This document shows positions 1-8,160 of a stretch of DNA of 64,000 nucleotides, piece after piece. Every line of letters starts with the position of its first letter. Position 1 is the stretch's first letter. The stretch lies in contig NZ_JACIJP010000001.1 of assembly GCF_014199435.1 (NCBI RefSeq), positions 1,054,001 through 1,118,000 of the forward strand, given 5' to 3'. The notes under the pieces were generated by a model. That model had not been told where the DNA came from. It searched no databases and saw nothing but the letters and a program-made list of their open reading frames with translations. This DNA comes from Sphingobium subterraneum (GTDB lineage: Bacteria; Pseudomonadota; Alphaproteobacteria; Sphingomonadales; Sphingomonadaceae). The position numbers were made by a program, and so were the translations under genes.

Positions 1-257
1 GCCGTCTGTGGGCCACCAAGGTCGAGGGTGCGGCGCACGCCCCCAAGCATCCCAAATCCGAACTGCAGGAATGGGCCGCCGCCAATCGTCGCAAGTCGCC
101 CGTCTACGTCCTGACGGACCGCAGCGGGCCCCACCATAATCTGCGCTTTACCGTCACCGTCTCGATCCCGAACGTGGGTGAGGCCAGCGCGACTGGCGCA
201 TCGAAGCAGGAGGCAGAAACTGCCGCCGCGCGTACCCTATTGGAGCAAATTGCATGA
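1..257 (+). CDS. rnc: Ribonuclease III, C-terminal part (partial gene)
   Basis: Only the last 84 codons are in the window. They encode a double-stranded RNA binding domain: a helix beginning PKSELQEWAA, the strand region VYVLTDRSGPHHNLRFTV, and the closing SKQEAETAAARTLL helix, as in RNase III. The enzyme processes rRNA precursors and structured mRNAs in the cytoplasm. The stop TGA overlaps the ATG of era, the usual rnc-era arrangement, so the two are probably co-transcribed and translationally coupled. The catalytic domain lies upstream, outside the window. Confidence 0.9.
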   Translation, partial: RLWATKVEGAAHAPKHPKSELQEWAAANRRKSPVYVLTDRSGPHHNLRFTVTVSIPNVGEASATGASKQEAETAAARTLLEQIA

Positions 258-1171
258 ATTCCCCTTCGCTCGATTCCGGCGCTGAACGCTGCGGCGTCAT
301 CGCCGTCGTCGGGGCGCCCAACGCGGGCAAGTCCACCCTCGTTAACGCGCTGGTCGGTCAGAAAGTGGCGATCACCAGCCCCAAGGCGCAAACCACCCGC
401 ACCCGCGTACTCGGCGTCGCGCTGGAGGGGAACACGCAGCTCGTCCTCGTCGACACCCCCGGTATCTTCGCGCCCAAGCGCCGCCTCGACCGGGCAATGG
501 TGCAGGCGGCGTGGGGCGGCACGCAGGACGCCGACCTCATCGCGCTGGTCGTCGATGCCAAGGGCGGGCTGGGCGGCAAGCTGGAAGCAATCGTCGAGGG
601 GCTGAAGCACCGCAGCGAGCCGAAGATCCTCATCCTCAACAAGGTGGACATTGCCGACAAGGGCAAGCTCCTCATCCACGCGCAGCGGATGAACGAACTG
701 CTGACCTTCCGCGACATCTACTTCGTCAGCGCCGCGACCGGCGACGGCCTTCCCGAACTCAAGACCGCCCTCGCCGCGTCCGTGCCGGAGGGACCATGGC
801 ACTTCCCCGCCGATCAGGTATCGAGCGCGACCGACCGCATGCTCGCCGCCGAAATCACGCGCGAGCAGCTCTACCACCAGCTCCACGCCGAACTGCCCTA
901 TGCCTGCGCGGTGGAGACAGAGAAATATACCGAGCGCGACGATGGCAGCGTCGAGATCCACCAGCAGATCCTCACCGCCCGCCCCACCCAGCGCGCCATC
1001 ATCCTGGGCAAGGGCGGCGCGCGGCTGAAGGAAATCGGTTCAAAAGCGCGGGCAGAACTGGCCGTTTTGTTGGGATGCCGGGTGCACCTCTATCTCCACG
1101 TCAAGGTGAAGGCCGACTGGGAAGACGACCGAGGCGTCTATCGCGATATCGGCCTGGATTGGGTGGAATAG
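254..1171 (+). CDS. era: GTPase Era
   Basis: Era is an essential GTPase that binds the 3' end of 16S rRNA and helps mature the 30S subunit. The 305-residue protein has the expected length. Visible GTPase motifs are the P-loop GAPNAGKS (residues 20-27), DTPGIF (G3) and NKVD (G4). The C-terminal KH RNA-binding domain carries GKGGARLKEIG. The start overlaps the rnc stop by an ATGA junction. The gene ends 11 nt before the convergent orphan gene at 1183. Confidence 0.97.
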   Translation: MNSPSLDSGAERCGVIAVVGAPNAGKSTLVNALVGQKVAITSPKAQTTRTRVLGVALEGNTQLVLVDTPGIFAPKRRLDRAMVQAAWGGTQDADLIALVVDAKGGLGGKLEAIVEGLKHRSEPKILILNKVDIADKGKLLIHAQRMNELLTFRDIYFVSAATGDGLPELKTALAASVPEGPWHFPADQVSSATDRMLAAEITREQLYHQLHAELPYACAVETEKYTERDDGSVEIHQQILTARPTQRAIILGKGGARLKEIGSKARAELAVLLGCRVHLYLHVKVKADWEDDRGVYRDIGLDWVE

Positions 1172-1182
1172 TTTCGTCAGCC

Positions 1183-1707
1183 TTACGGCACCAGCTTCAC
1201 CTGAAAGTCGTCATCCATCCTGAAGTCGATTGGTTTGCCAAGCCACTCGAACGTCTGTCGCAACGTGATTGACCTCTCCGCTTTGTTCGGACAATCGCTG
1301 TTTTCTTCCGCTTTCGAATACCGAATGTTGATGTCGTAGAGGTTTTTTCCGGCATCATAGCGAACGGCCGTAATGGAAATGGAGATTTGCTCCTGGCTGG
1401 ACCGGCTTCGGCCTGGAGGACATTGGATAACGGCACCACTCAACGGTTGAGAAATCGACAGGTTGGCGTTCCCCCAGCCGCCAATACGTAAAACTTGGTT
1501 CACCATTGTCTGACCTCGCTGGATTATGATGAGCCTTAATGTTTCAACGGGCCGAGGCTCTTCTCTGACAGATCGAGGGAAAGACGGCGGAATAGAGATC
1601 GCAGGAGGTGTGGGAGCAGGTGACATTTGCGCCCATGCGTGGCTTACACTCGCGAGTGACAATATCGCTCCCGCGAGTGAAACGCCCAAATTTTTACCGT
1701 AATCCAT
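1183..1707 (-). CDS. Hypothetical secreted protein
   Basis: The 174-residue product is not recognised. It begins with a signal peptide (MDYGKNLGVSLAGAILSLAS) with a probable signal peptidase I site after AWA near residue 26, followed by a Pro-rich linker (about residues 29-50). The remainder looks like a small beta-rich domain with two Cys residues (in IQCPPG and SDCPNK) that could form a disulfide in the periplasm. Codon use is more AT-tolerant than in era and topA on either side, which hints at later acquisition. It stands alone between era and topA, so context gives no function. Confidence 0.7.
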   Translation of the reverse strand: MDYGKNLGVSLAGAILSLASVSHAWAQMSPAPTPPAISIPPSFPRSVREEPRPVETLRLIIIQRGQTMVNQVLRIGGWGNANLSISQPLSGAVIQCPPGRSRSSQEQISISITAVRYDAGKNLYDINIRYSKAEENSDCPNKAERSITLRQTFEWLGKPIDFRMDDDFQVKLVP

Positions 1708-1761
1708 GATAACACTCCGAAAGATAAGGCAATTTTATCCTTCAGGGGTATTAACAATTCC

Positions 1762-4311
1762 TTACGACTTCGCTTTGGACGCGGCCTTCTTCCCCGCCGC
1801 CTTCTTCGCGCCACCCGCAGCCTTCTTCGGCGCGGCCTTCTTTTTCCCCTTCTTCGCCGGAGCGGCCGCCGCGCGGGCATCAATCAGCTGCGCGGCTTCT
1901 TCCAGCGTCAGGGCGTCCTTGTCGATCGTCTTGGGCAGGGTCGCGTTGGTGGTGCCGTCGGTGACATAGGGGCCATAGCGGCCCTCCATCAGCTTGATCT
2001 CCGCCTCGGTGCGCGGGTGCGCCCCCAGCACCTTCAGCGGCTCGCGGGATGCCGCACCCGCGCGTGGGCCTTTGTTGGCGGCATCGGCGAGCTTCGCGAC
2101 GGCGGCGTTCATGCCCGTCTCGAAAATCTCGGCCGTTGACGCCAGCCGCGCATATTTGCCCTCATGCTGCAAATAGGGTCCATAGCGCCCCAGGTTGGCG
2201 ACGATGGGCTTCCCCGTCTCCGGGTGGTTGCCCACTTCGCGCGGCAGGCTCAGCAGCTTCACCGCCCAGTCGATATCCAGCCCATCGCCCAGATCCTTGG
2301 GGATCGACGCGCGCTTCGCCTCTGCGCCGCTGCCCATCTCGATATAGGGACCAAAGCGCCCCGCCTTGCGGACGATATCCGCGCCCGTTTCGGGATGCTG
2401 GCCGACGATCTGCGGCCCCGCGTCCGCCTCGCCCGATCCGCCGGGCTGGCCGAATTTGCGCGTGAACTTGCACTCGGGATAATTGGAGCAGGCGATGAAC
2501 GCGCCAAAGCGCCCACCGCGCAGCGCCAGCTTGCCGTCCGCGCACAGCGGGCAGGCGCGCGGGTCGGTGCCATCGCCCTTGTCGGGGAACAGCATCGGCG
2601 CGAGGAAGGTATCGAGCGCCGCCGTCACTTCGGACGGCTTCTGCTCCATCACCTCGGCGGTCTTGGGCTTGAAATCCTTCCAGAACGCGTCGAGCACCGC
2701 CTGCCACTGCGCACGGCCACCGGAAATCTCGTCCAGCTCGTCTTCCAGCCCGGCGGTGAAATCGTAGGAGACATAGCGCTCGAAGAAGCGCTCCAGAAAC
2801 GCCGTCACCAGCCGCCCGCTCTCCTCGGCGTAAAAGCGGTTCTTCTCGATCCGCACATAGTCGCGGTCCTTGAGGGTCTGGAGCGTCGAGGCATAGGTCG
2901 ACGGGCGCCCGATACCCAGCTCCTCCAGCCGCTTAACCAGCGACGCCTCGGAATAGCGCGGCGGCGGCTGGGTGAAATGCTGCTCGGCGTTGACAGCTTT
3001 CTTGGCGGGGCAATCCCCTGCGGTGAGACGGGGCAACAGCTTGCCCTCGTCATCATCGCTGTCGTCGGTGCCCTCCTCGTACAGCGACAGGAAGCCGGGG
3101 AAAATCACCACCTGCCCCGTCGCGCGCAGGGCATGGCTGCCCGTGCCGTCGACCAGCTCAACGGTCGTGCGTTCCATGCGGGCAGACGCCATCTGGCTCG
3201 CCAGCGCGCGCTTGAACACCAGATCGTAAAGCCGCGCGTGGTCGCCGCTACCCACCTTGTCGCGAGCGAAATCCGTCGGCCGGATCGCTTCGTGCGCTTC
3301 CTGTGCGTTCTTCGCCTTGGTCTGATACTGGCGCGGCTTTTCGGGGAGATAGCCCCCGTCATAGCGATCGGTAATCGCCTTGCGCGCGGCGGAAATGGCG
3401 CTGTGGTCCATCTGTACGCCGTCGGTCCGCATATAGGTGATTGCACCATCCTCGTAGAGCTGCTGCGCGATCCGCATCGTGTGGCTGGCCGAGAAGCCGA
3501 GTTTGCGCGCCGCTTCCTGCTGCAAAGTCGAGGTGGTGAACGGCGGCGGGGGGTTGCGCGTGACGGGCTTGGTCTCGACCGTCTCGACCGTAAAGCGCCC
3601 TGCCTCCACATCGGCCTTGGCGGCGAGCGCATCGCCCTCCTTGCCGATGGTCAGCCGGTCGATCTTCTCACCCTTCCAGCGGACCAGCCGCGCCGTGAAC
3701 GCGCGTCCGTCCTGCTCCATCTCGGCGGCGACCGACCAATATTCCTGCGCTACGAAGGTTTCGATCTCACGCTCGCGCTCCACCACCAGCCGCAGCGCGA
3801 CCGACTGCACGCGCCCTGCCGACTTGGCGCCGGGCAGCTTGCGCCACAGCACAGGGGACAATGTGAAGCCCACCAGATAATCGAGCGCACGGCGTGCGCG
3901 ATAGGCATCGATCAGGTCATGGTCGAGCTCGCGCGGCCGCGCCATCGCTTCGGTCACCGCCTGCTTGGTGATGGCGTTGAACGTCACGCGCTCCACCGCC
4001 TGCGGCACGACCTTCTTGGCCTTCAGGACCTCCAGCACATGCCAGCTGATCGCCTCGCCCTCACGGTCAGGGTCGGTCGCGAGGATCAGACGGTCGGCCT
4101 TCTTGGCCTCGTCGGCGATAGCCTTTAACTGGCGGCCCTTGTCCCCGTAATTCTCCCACGACATCGCAAACCCGTCATCGGGATCAACCGATCCGTCCTT
4201 TGCCGGCAGGTCGCGGATGTGCCCGTAGGATGCGAGCACATGATAATCCGAACCCAGATATTTCTCGATGGTTTTCGCCTTGGCCGGCGATTCAACAATG
4301 ACAAGCTGCAT
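1762..4311 (-). CDS. topA: DNA topoisomerase I (type IA)
   Basis: Relaxes negatively supercoiled DNA by single-strand passage. The 849-residue protein starts with a Toprim domain (residues 1 to about 115, with DPDREGE near residue 80). The catalytic Tyr is in ITYMRTDG (about Y293). A four-Cys zinc motif (CPLC ... CSNYPEC) follows near residue 580, then repeated GRFGPYIE / GRYGPYLQ / GRYGPYVTDG C-terminal modules. The protein closes with a Lys/Ala-rich tail of about 35 residues, a DNA-binding extension common in alphaproteobacteria. It lies downstream of dprA and plsY on the same strand. Confidence 0.97.
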   Translation of the reverse strand: MQLVIVESPAKAKTIEKYLGSDYHVLASYGHIRDLPAKDGSVDPDDGFAMSWENYGDKGRQLKAIADEAKKADRLILATDPDREGEAISWHVLEVLKAKKVVPQAVERVTFNAITKQAVTEAMARPRELDHDLIDAYRARRALDYLVGFTLSPVLWRKLPGAKSAGRVQSVALRLVVEREREIETFVAQEYWSVAAEMEQDGRAFTARLVRWKGEKIDRLTIGKEGDALAAKADVEAGRFTVETVETKPVTRNPPPPFTTSTLQQEAARKLGFSASHTMRIAQQLYEDGAITYMRTDGVQMDHSAISAARKAITDRYDGGYLPEKPRQYQTKAKNAQEAHEAIRPTDFARDKVGSGDHARLYDLVFKRALASQMASARMERTTVELVDGTGSHALRATGQVVIFPGFLSLYEEGTDDSDDDEGKLLPRLTAGDCPAKKAVNAEQHFTQPPPRYSEASLVKRLEELGIGRPSTYASTLQTLKDRDYVRIEKNRFYAEESGRLVTAFLERFFERYVSYDFTAGLEDELDEISGGRAQWQAVLDAFWKDFKPKTAEVMEQKPSEVTAALDTFLAPMLFPDKGDGTDPRACPLCADGKLALRGGRFGAFIACSNYPECKFTRKFGQPGGSGEADAGPQIVGQHPETGADIVRKAGRFGPYIEMGSGAEAKRASIPKDLGDGLDIDWAVKLLSLPREVGNHPETGKPIVANLGRYGPYLQHEGKYARLASTAEIFETGMNAAVAKLADAANKGPRAGAASREPLKVLGAHPRTEAEIKLMEGRYGPYVTDGTTNATLPKTIDKDALTLEEAAQLIDARAAAAPAKKGKKKAAPKKAAGGAKKAAGKKAASKAKS

Positions 4312-4411
4312 GGAGTAAAAGGAACCTCTTCACGTGTACGCGCGAGGGTGGAGGGGAATCCGACCCGGCGTCAAGCATCATTGATCTCGTCCATCTAGGG
4401 GGCTGTCCGCA

Positions 4412-5509
4412 TTACGCAAGGCTCACCCGCCCCCCCGCATGGCGCTCCAGCCTTCCGGCCAGCTCCAGTTCGAGCAGCACCGTCTGCACGATCGCGGGGG
4501 CAAGTCCCGCCTGCCGCACCAGTTCGTCGACCTGCACAGGCACCGGGCCGAGAAGCGCGTGCAGTCGCTTGCGGTCGCCATCCGCCACGTCACTGTCGAT
4601 CGGTCCAGCGGACCAGTGGGGCGTCGGCGATCGCACCATGCGATCGTCCAGATGGCTTATCGCCTCGATCACGTCGGCGGCGCTCTGTACCAGCGTTGCG
4701 CCTTCGCGGATCAGCAGGTTGCACCCCTGCGCACGCGGATCAAGGGGAGAACCGGGCACAGCCATTACCTCCCGCCCCGCCTCCGCCGCCAGCCGCGCTG
4801 TGATGAGGGAGCCGGACTTCGGCGCGGCCTCCACCACCACCGTTCCCAGCGACAAGCCCGCAATGATCCGGTTGCGATAAGGGAAGTTGCGCGCGCGGGG
4901 TTCCGCGCCAGGCGGCTGCTCGGCGATCAGCAGGCCGTGCGTCGCCACATCCTCCTGCAGCTGCGCATTTTCGGGTGGAAATGCGATGTCAATCCCGCTC
5001 GCGATGACGCCGATCGTGCCCTTCATCAGCGATCCGACATGCGCCGCCGTATCGATTCCCCGCGCCAGGCCGGACACGACCACCACCTCTTCGCGCGTCA
5101 GGTCCTGCGCCAGCATCCGGGCAAAGCGGCACGCGGCGGCGGAAGCATTGCGCGCACCCACCATGCCGACGCAACGCCGTTCGAGCAGGGCCATGTCTCC
5201 CCGCACGATCAGCACCGGCGGCGCGGTGTCAATCTGCCCGAGGAGCGGCGGATAGTCACGATCATCGAGAAACAGATAGGAGGCACCTAGCGCCGATACC
5301 CGCTCGGCCTCCCGCGCGACCGTTCCTTCATCCGCCACCTGCGCGCCGTTGGCGCCCCCGCGCTTCGCGAGGTCTGGCAACATGCGCAAGGCCTCTGACG
5401 CGGAGCCGAATCGCGCGATCAGCGAAGCCCAGGTGACAGGGCCGATGCGCGGCGAACGGGCCAGCCGTAGCCGGTCAAACCCGTTCTGATCCAGCCCCCC
5501 GCCCGCCAA
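4412..5509 (-). CDS. dprA: DNA processing protein DprA
   Basis: DprA (Smf) binds incoming single-stranded DNA and loads RecA during natural transformation. The 365-residue protein shows the Rossmann-like core motifs SGLARGIDTAAH and FPYRNRIIAGLS, and ends in a winged-helix DML1-type domain (QVDELVRQAGLAPAIVQTVLLELELAGRL). It begins 2 nt after the plsY stop codon, so plsY-dprA is almost certainly one operon. topA follows 100 nt further on. Confidence 0.95.
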   Translation of the reverse strand: MAGGGLDQNGFDRLRLARSPRIGPVTWASLIARFGSASEALRMLPDLAKRGGANGAQVADEGTVAREAERVSALGASYLFLDDRDYPPLLGQIDTAPPVLIVRGDMALLERRCVGMVGARNASAAACRFARMLAQDLTREEVVVVSGLARGIDTAAHVGSLMKGTIGVIASGIDIAFPPENAQLQEDVATHGLLIAEQPPGAEPRARNFPYRNRIIAGLSLGTVVVEAAPKSGSLITARLAAEAGREVMAVPGSPLDPRAQGCNLLIREGATLVQSAADVIEAISHLDDRMVRSPTPHWSAGPIDSDVADGDRKRLHALLGPVPVQVDELVRQAGLAPAIVQTVLLELELAGRLERHAGGRVSLA

Positions 5510-5511
5510 GG

Positions 5512-6156
5512 TCAGGCAGTTTCAGCGCCGGAAGATTCTGGCTCACGCGATGTTTTCGCTCCAACCCTGGGCTCGATGCCTTTGACCAGCCGCCCCATAT
5601 TCGCCCGGTGTCGCCATAGGACCACCAGGGCCATCGCCAGCATTGGGGCGAACAGATCCAGCCGTCCCAGCGCCACCGCCGCCACCGGCGCGCTCGCGGC
5701 CGCCGCCATGCCGCCAACCGAAGAGATCCGCGTAAGGGCTAGCATCCCGACCCATGTTCCCGCGAACACCAGCCCGACCGGCCAGTGGAGCGCGGCCACC
5801 ACGCCGAGCATTGTCGCCACGCCCTTGCCCCCGGCAAAGCGGAGCCACACCGGATAGCAATGACCCAGAAACGCCATCAAGCCGGCCATCGCTCCGCCAT
5901 TGGCGAGCGCATCGCCGCCCATCAACCGCCAGCCGAGGAAGACCGCCACGGCACCCTTCGCCCCATCGAGCAACAATGTCGCCGCCGCCAGCCCCTTGCG
6001 ACCTGTCCGCAGCACGTTGGTCGCACCGATATTCCCTGATCCGATCTGCCGCAAATCCCCAACCCCGGCGATCCGCGTCAGGATGATGCCGAATGGGATC
6101 GAACCCAGCAGATAGCCGATTATCATCACAAGGGCCGGCGTCTGCCACAGCACCAT
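5512..6156 (-). CDS. plsY: Glycerol-3-phosphate acyltransferase PlsY
   Basis: Integral inner-membrane enzyme that transfers an acyl group from acyl-phosphate to glycerol-3-phosphate, the first step of phospholipid synthesis; its acyl-phosphate donor is made by PlsX (46564-47613). The 214-residue protein has several membrane segments and the conserved family motifs GSIPFG, GSGNIGATNV and the GGKGVAT glycine motif. It is the first gene of the plsY-dprA-topA run. It is the last core gene before the catabolic block at 6279. Confidence 0.95.
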   Translation of the reverse strand: MVLWQTPALVMIIGYLLGSIPFGIILTRIAGVGDLRQIGSGNIGATNVLRTGRKGLAAATLLLDGAKGAVAVFLGWRLMGGDALANGGAMAGLMAFLGHCYPVWLRFAGGKGVATMLGVVAALHWPVGLVFAGTWVGMLALTRISSVGGMAAAASAPVAAVALGRLDLFAPMLAMALVVLWRHRANMGRLVKGIEPRVGAKTSREPESSGAETA

Positions 6157-6278
6157 ATCGCGTTCCTCTTCTGTCCCACGCGATCATAGGCCCCACGCGT
6201 CCAAGCGCAAGCGCGGCCGTGGCATCTGTCGCCATTTCGGACCTTGATGAGGGAGAAGCGCCGCCCAAGCGCGCAGGT

Positions 6279-7247
6279 TCAAACGGCTTCCGTGGGGATC
6301 ACCACCTCGCGCGAAAAGGGTTCGCCATCCAGTTCGTAGTTATGAACGAAATCATGTGGCACCTCGGGTCCCCAACTTGCGAGAGAGTCCTCCATGCCGT
6401 AGTTTGTCGGTGTCCATGCGACATAATCGTCTATGTGGTCCATATCGGAATAATATTCGAACCAGGACCCCCATGGATCCTGTATATAATGAAAGAAGTT
6501 CGATCCGATCGTGTGTCGCCCGAAGCCCCAGTCGCCGCGACGCGACTTTGCCAGCAATGCGCGTCCACCCCGACCGACTTCATCCGGATCGGCAACCTGA
6601 AAGCTGGCGTGATGGAATCCAACACCGCCTGATTTGGCGAACGCTATGACATGGTGGTCGCTGTCCCTGCGCACGCAGGTGAAGGCAATGATATCCTGTG
6701 CCCGGTCAGCCAACCCCATTCCGAAAGCTTGCGTCACAAACTCCACGCTCGCCATGACGTCCGGCGTGAAGACAAGGACATGGCCCAACCGTAATGGCCT
6801 GACGGGGGCGTAGTTCCGCTGCGGCAGGATCGCGGAACGGCGCTTGCGCACAATGCGGCCCGGTCCGTTGATCTCGAAGGGGGTGGATGGAACGGCTAAC
6901 TCGTTATCGGCCGGATGTTCGCAAAGGTGAAACAGCATGCCGTGGGGATCGAGCACCCATAACCCTTCCGGATCGAAGCCTGCAGGTGCTTCGGTAACCC
7001 GCCCTCCGAGCCGCTGGACGTCCAGGGCAATTTCATCGAGGCGTTCTGCGCAGAGCTGAATGTGGTGGAGCCGCTTCCGAGCCGCTCCGCCGATAAGGGT
7101 GATCGACGCGCGATCCTGCTCCTTGCAGCGCATATGGGCGCGGTTTCCCTCCACCATAGCGACGAGGCCCGCATCGGAATAGAAGCGCACCCCCACTTCC
7201 AAGTCCGGAATTTCGAGCGTCAGCGATAAGAGTCCCAATACTGCCAT
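6279..7247 (-). CDS. VOC-family extradiol ring-cleavage dioxygenase
   Basis: A 322-residue type I extradiol dioxygenase, predicted to open a catechol ring next to the hydroxyls using Fe(II) and O2. Two vicinal-oxygen-chelate halves are visible. The metal ligands fit H156 (LGHVLVF), H212/H213 (FHHASF) and E264 (GSWFEYY), the last within the family signature HYIQDPWGSWFE. The ATG at 7247 is chosen because AGAGGAGAGG sits just upstream; the frame stays open further 5' without a comparable ribosome site. It is the third gene of the operon with the FAH hydrolase and FAD hydroxylase. Which catechol is cleaved cannot be read from the sequence. Confidence 0.87.
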   Translation of the reverse strand: MAVLGLLSLTLEIPDLEVGVRFYSDAGLVAMVEGNRAHMRCKEQDRASITLIGGAARKRLHHIQLCAERLDEIALDVQRLGGRVTEAPAGFDPEGLWVLDPHGMLFHLCEHPADNELAVPSTPFEINGPGRIVRKRRSAILPQRNYAPVRPLRLGHVLVFTPDVMASVEFVTQAFGMGLADRAQDIIAFTCVRRDSDHHVIAFAKSGGVGFHHASFQVADPDEVGRGGRALLAKSRRGDWGFGRHTIGSNFFHYIQDPWGSWFEYYSDMDHIDDYVAWTPTNYGMEDSLASWGPEVPHDFVHNYELDGEPFSREVVIPTEAV

Positions 7248-7264
7248 GACATCCTCTCCTCTGG

Positions 7265-8122
7265 TCAGATCGTTGCGACCCTGTTTTCGATGGCGCCGAT
7301 GGATTCGACCTCGCACCGGATCAGATCTCCCGGCTGCAGAAAGACTTGCGGCTCCCTGCCGACGCCCACACCTTCCGGCGTGCCTGTGGCGATCAGATCT
7401 CCGCTTTCCAATGTGAAGGCCGTCGACAGGTAGGCAATCTGCGCCCACAGATTGTGGATCATGTTGGCGGTATTATTGTCCTGCCGCAGTTCACCATTGA
7501 CCCAGCAACGCAATCTCAACGCGTGGGGATCGGGGACTTCATCGGCGGTCACGATCCAGGGCCCGATCGGCCCATGCGTATCGAACGACTTGCCCATGGT
7601 GAACGTGGCCGAGTGAAATTGCCAGTCACGCGCCGACACGTCGTTGCCGACGCAATAGCCGAACACATGGGCGGGTGCTTCGTCTTCCGTGACACCCTTG
7701 GCCGGTTTGCCGATGACTGCGACCAGCTCGACCTCATAGTCGAGCTTTTCGGTCACTCCGGGGTCGATTTCGTCATAGGGCCCGGAAATACATGTCGTCT
7801 GCTTGTTGAACCAAACCTGGTTCTTGCTGCGCGCAACGCCGAGTTTGTCCGCCTCTTCCAAGTGCTTGGCATAGTTCATGCCAATCGCGAGATATTTGCC
7901 GGGACGCTCTATCGGCGGAAGCAGTTTGACCGCGTCGAGGGTCAACACAGGCTCCGCGTTCGCGACGATGTCCTTCAGATCGGCAAGCGCTTTCTCGCCA
8001 CCTTCCGCGATTTCACGGATCGACCGCCAGGGCGCGCCAGCCGCAGCCAGATCAACGACACCATTTTCCTTGAGTGCGCCGATGCGGGTTTCACCGTCAT
8101 GGCTGTAACGAATAAGCTTCAT
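7265..8122 (-). CDS. Fumarylacetoacetate hydrolase (FAH) family protein
   Basis: A 285-residue FAH-fold enzyme. Family landmarks are NYAKHLEEADKLG, the acidic metal-binding EVELVAVIGKPAKGV region, GYCVGNDVSARDWQF, and GKSFDTHGPIGPWIV followed by LIATGTPEGVGVG. Relatives hydrolyse acylpyruvates or isomerise/decarboxylate ring-cleavage products (HpcE/FAHD1 types). Position between an extradiol dioxygenase and an aromatic hydroxylase supports processing of the meta-cleavage product. The ATG at 8122 has CAGGAAA about 8 nt upstream and is preferred over an in-frame codon at 8140. Confidence 0.9.
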   Translation of the reverse strand: MKLIRYSHDGETRIGALKENGVVDLAAAGAPWRSIREIAEGGEKALADLKDIVANAEPVLTLDAVKLLPPIERPGKYLAIGMNYAKHLEEADKLGVARSKNQVWFNKQTTCISGPYDEIDPGVTEKLDYEVELVAVIGKPAKGVTEDEAPAHVFGYCVGNDVSARDWQFHSATFTMGKSFDTHGPIGPWIVTADEVPDPHALRLRCWVNGELRQDNNTANMIHNLWAQIAYLSTAFTLESGDLIATGTPEGVGVGREPQVFLQPGDLIRCEVESIGAIENRVATI

Positions 8123-8160
8123 ATTATGGGTTTCCTGCAAGAGTGGAGTGCGGTTCCGTC

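Noticed and set aside
2164-4128. 654-codon plus-strand frame opposite topA
   Set aside because: Low-complexity Arg/Leu/Gly composition and full overlap with topA, whose motifs are unmistakable.
7248-7448. N-terminal extension of the extradiol dioxygenase frame
   Set aside because: The extra residues are Arg/Gly-rich, overlap the FAH gene in another frame and precede a strong ribosome site at the shorter start.
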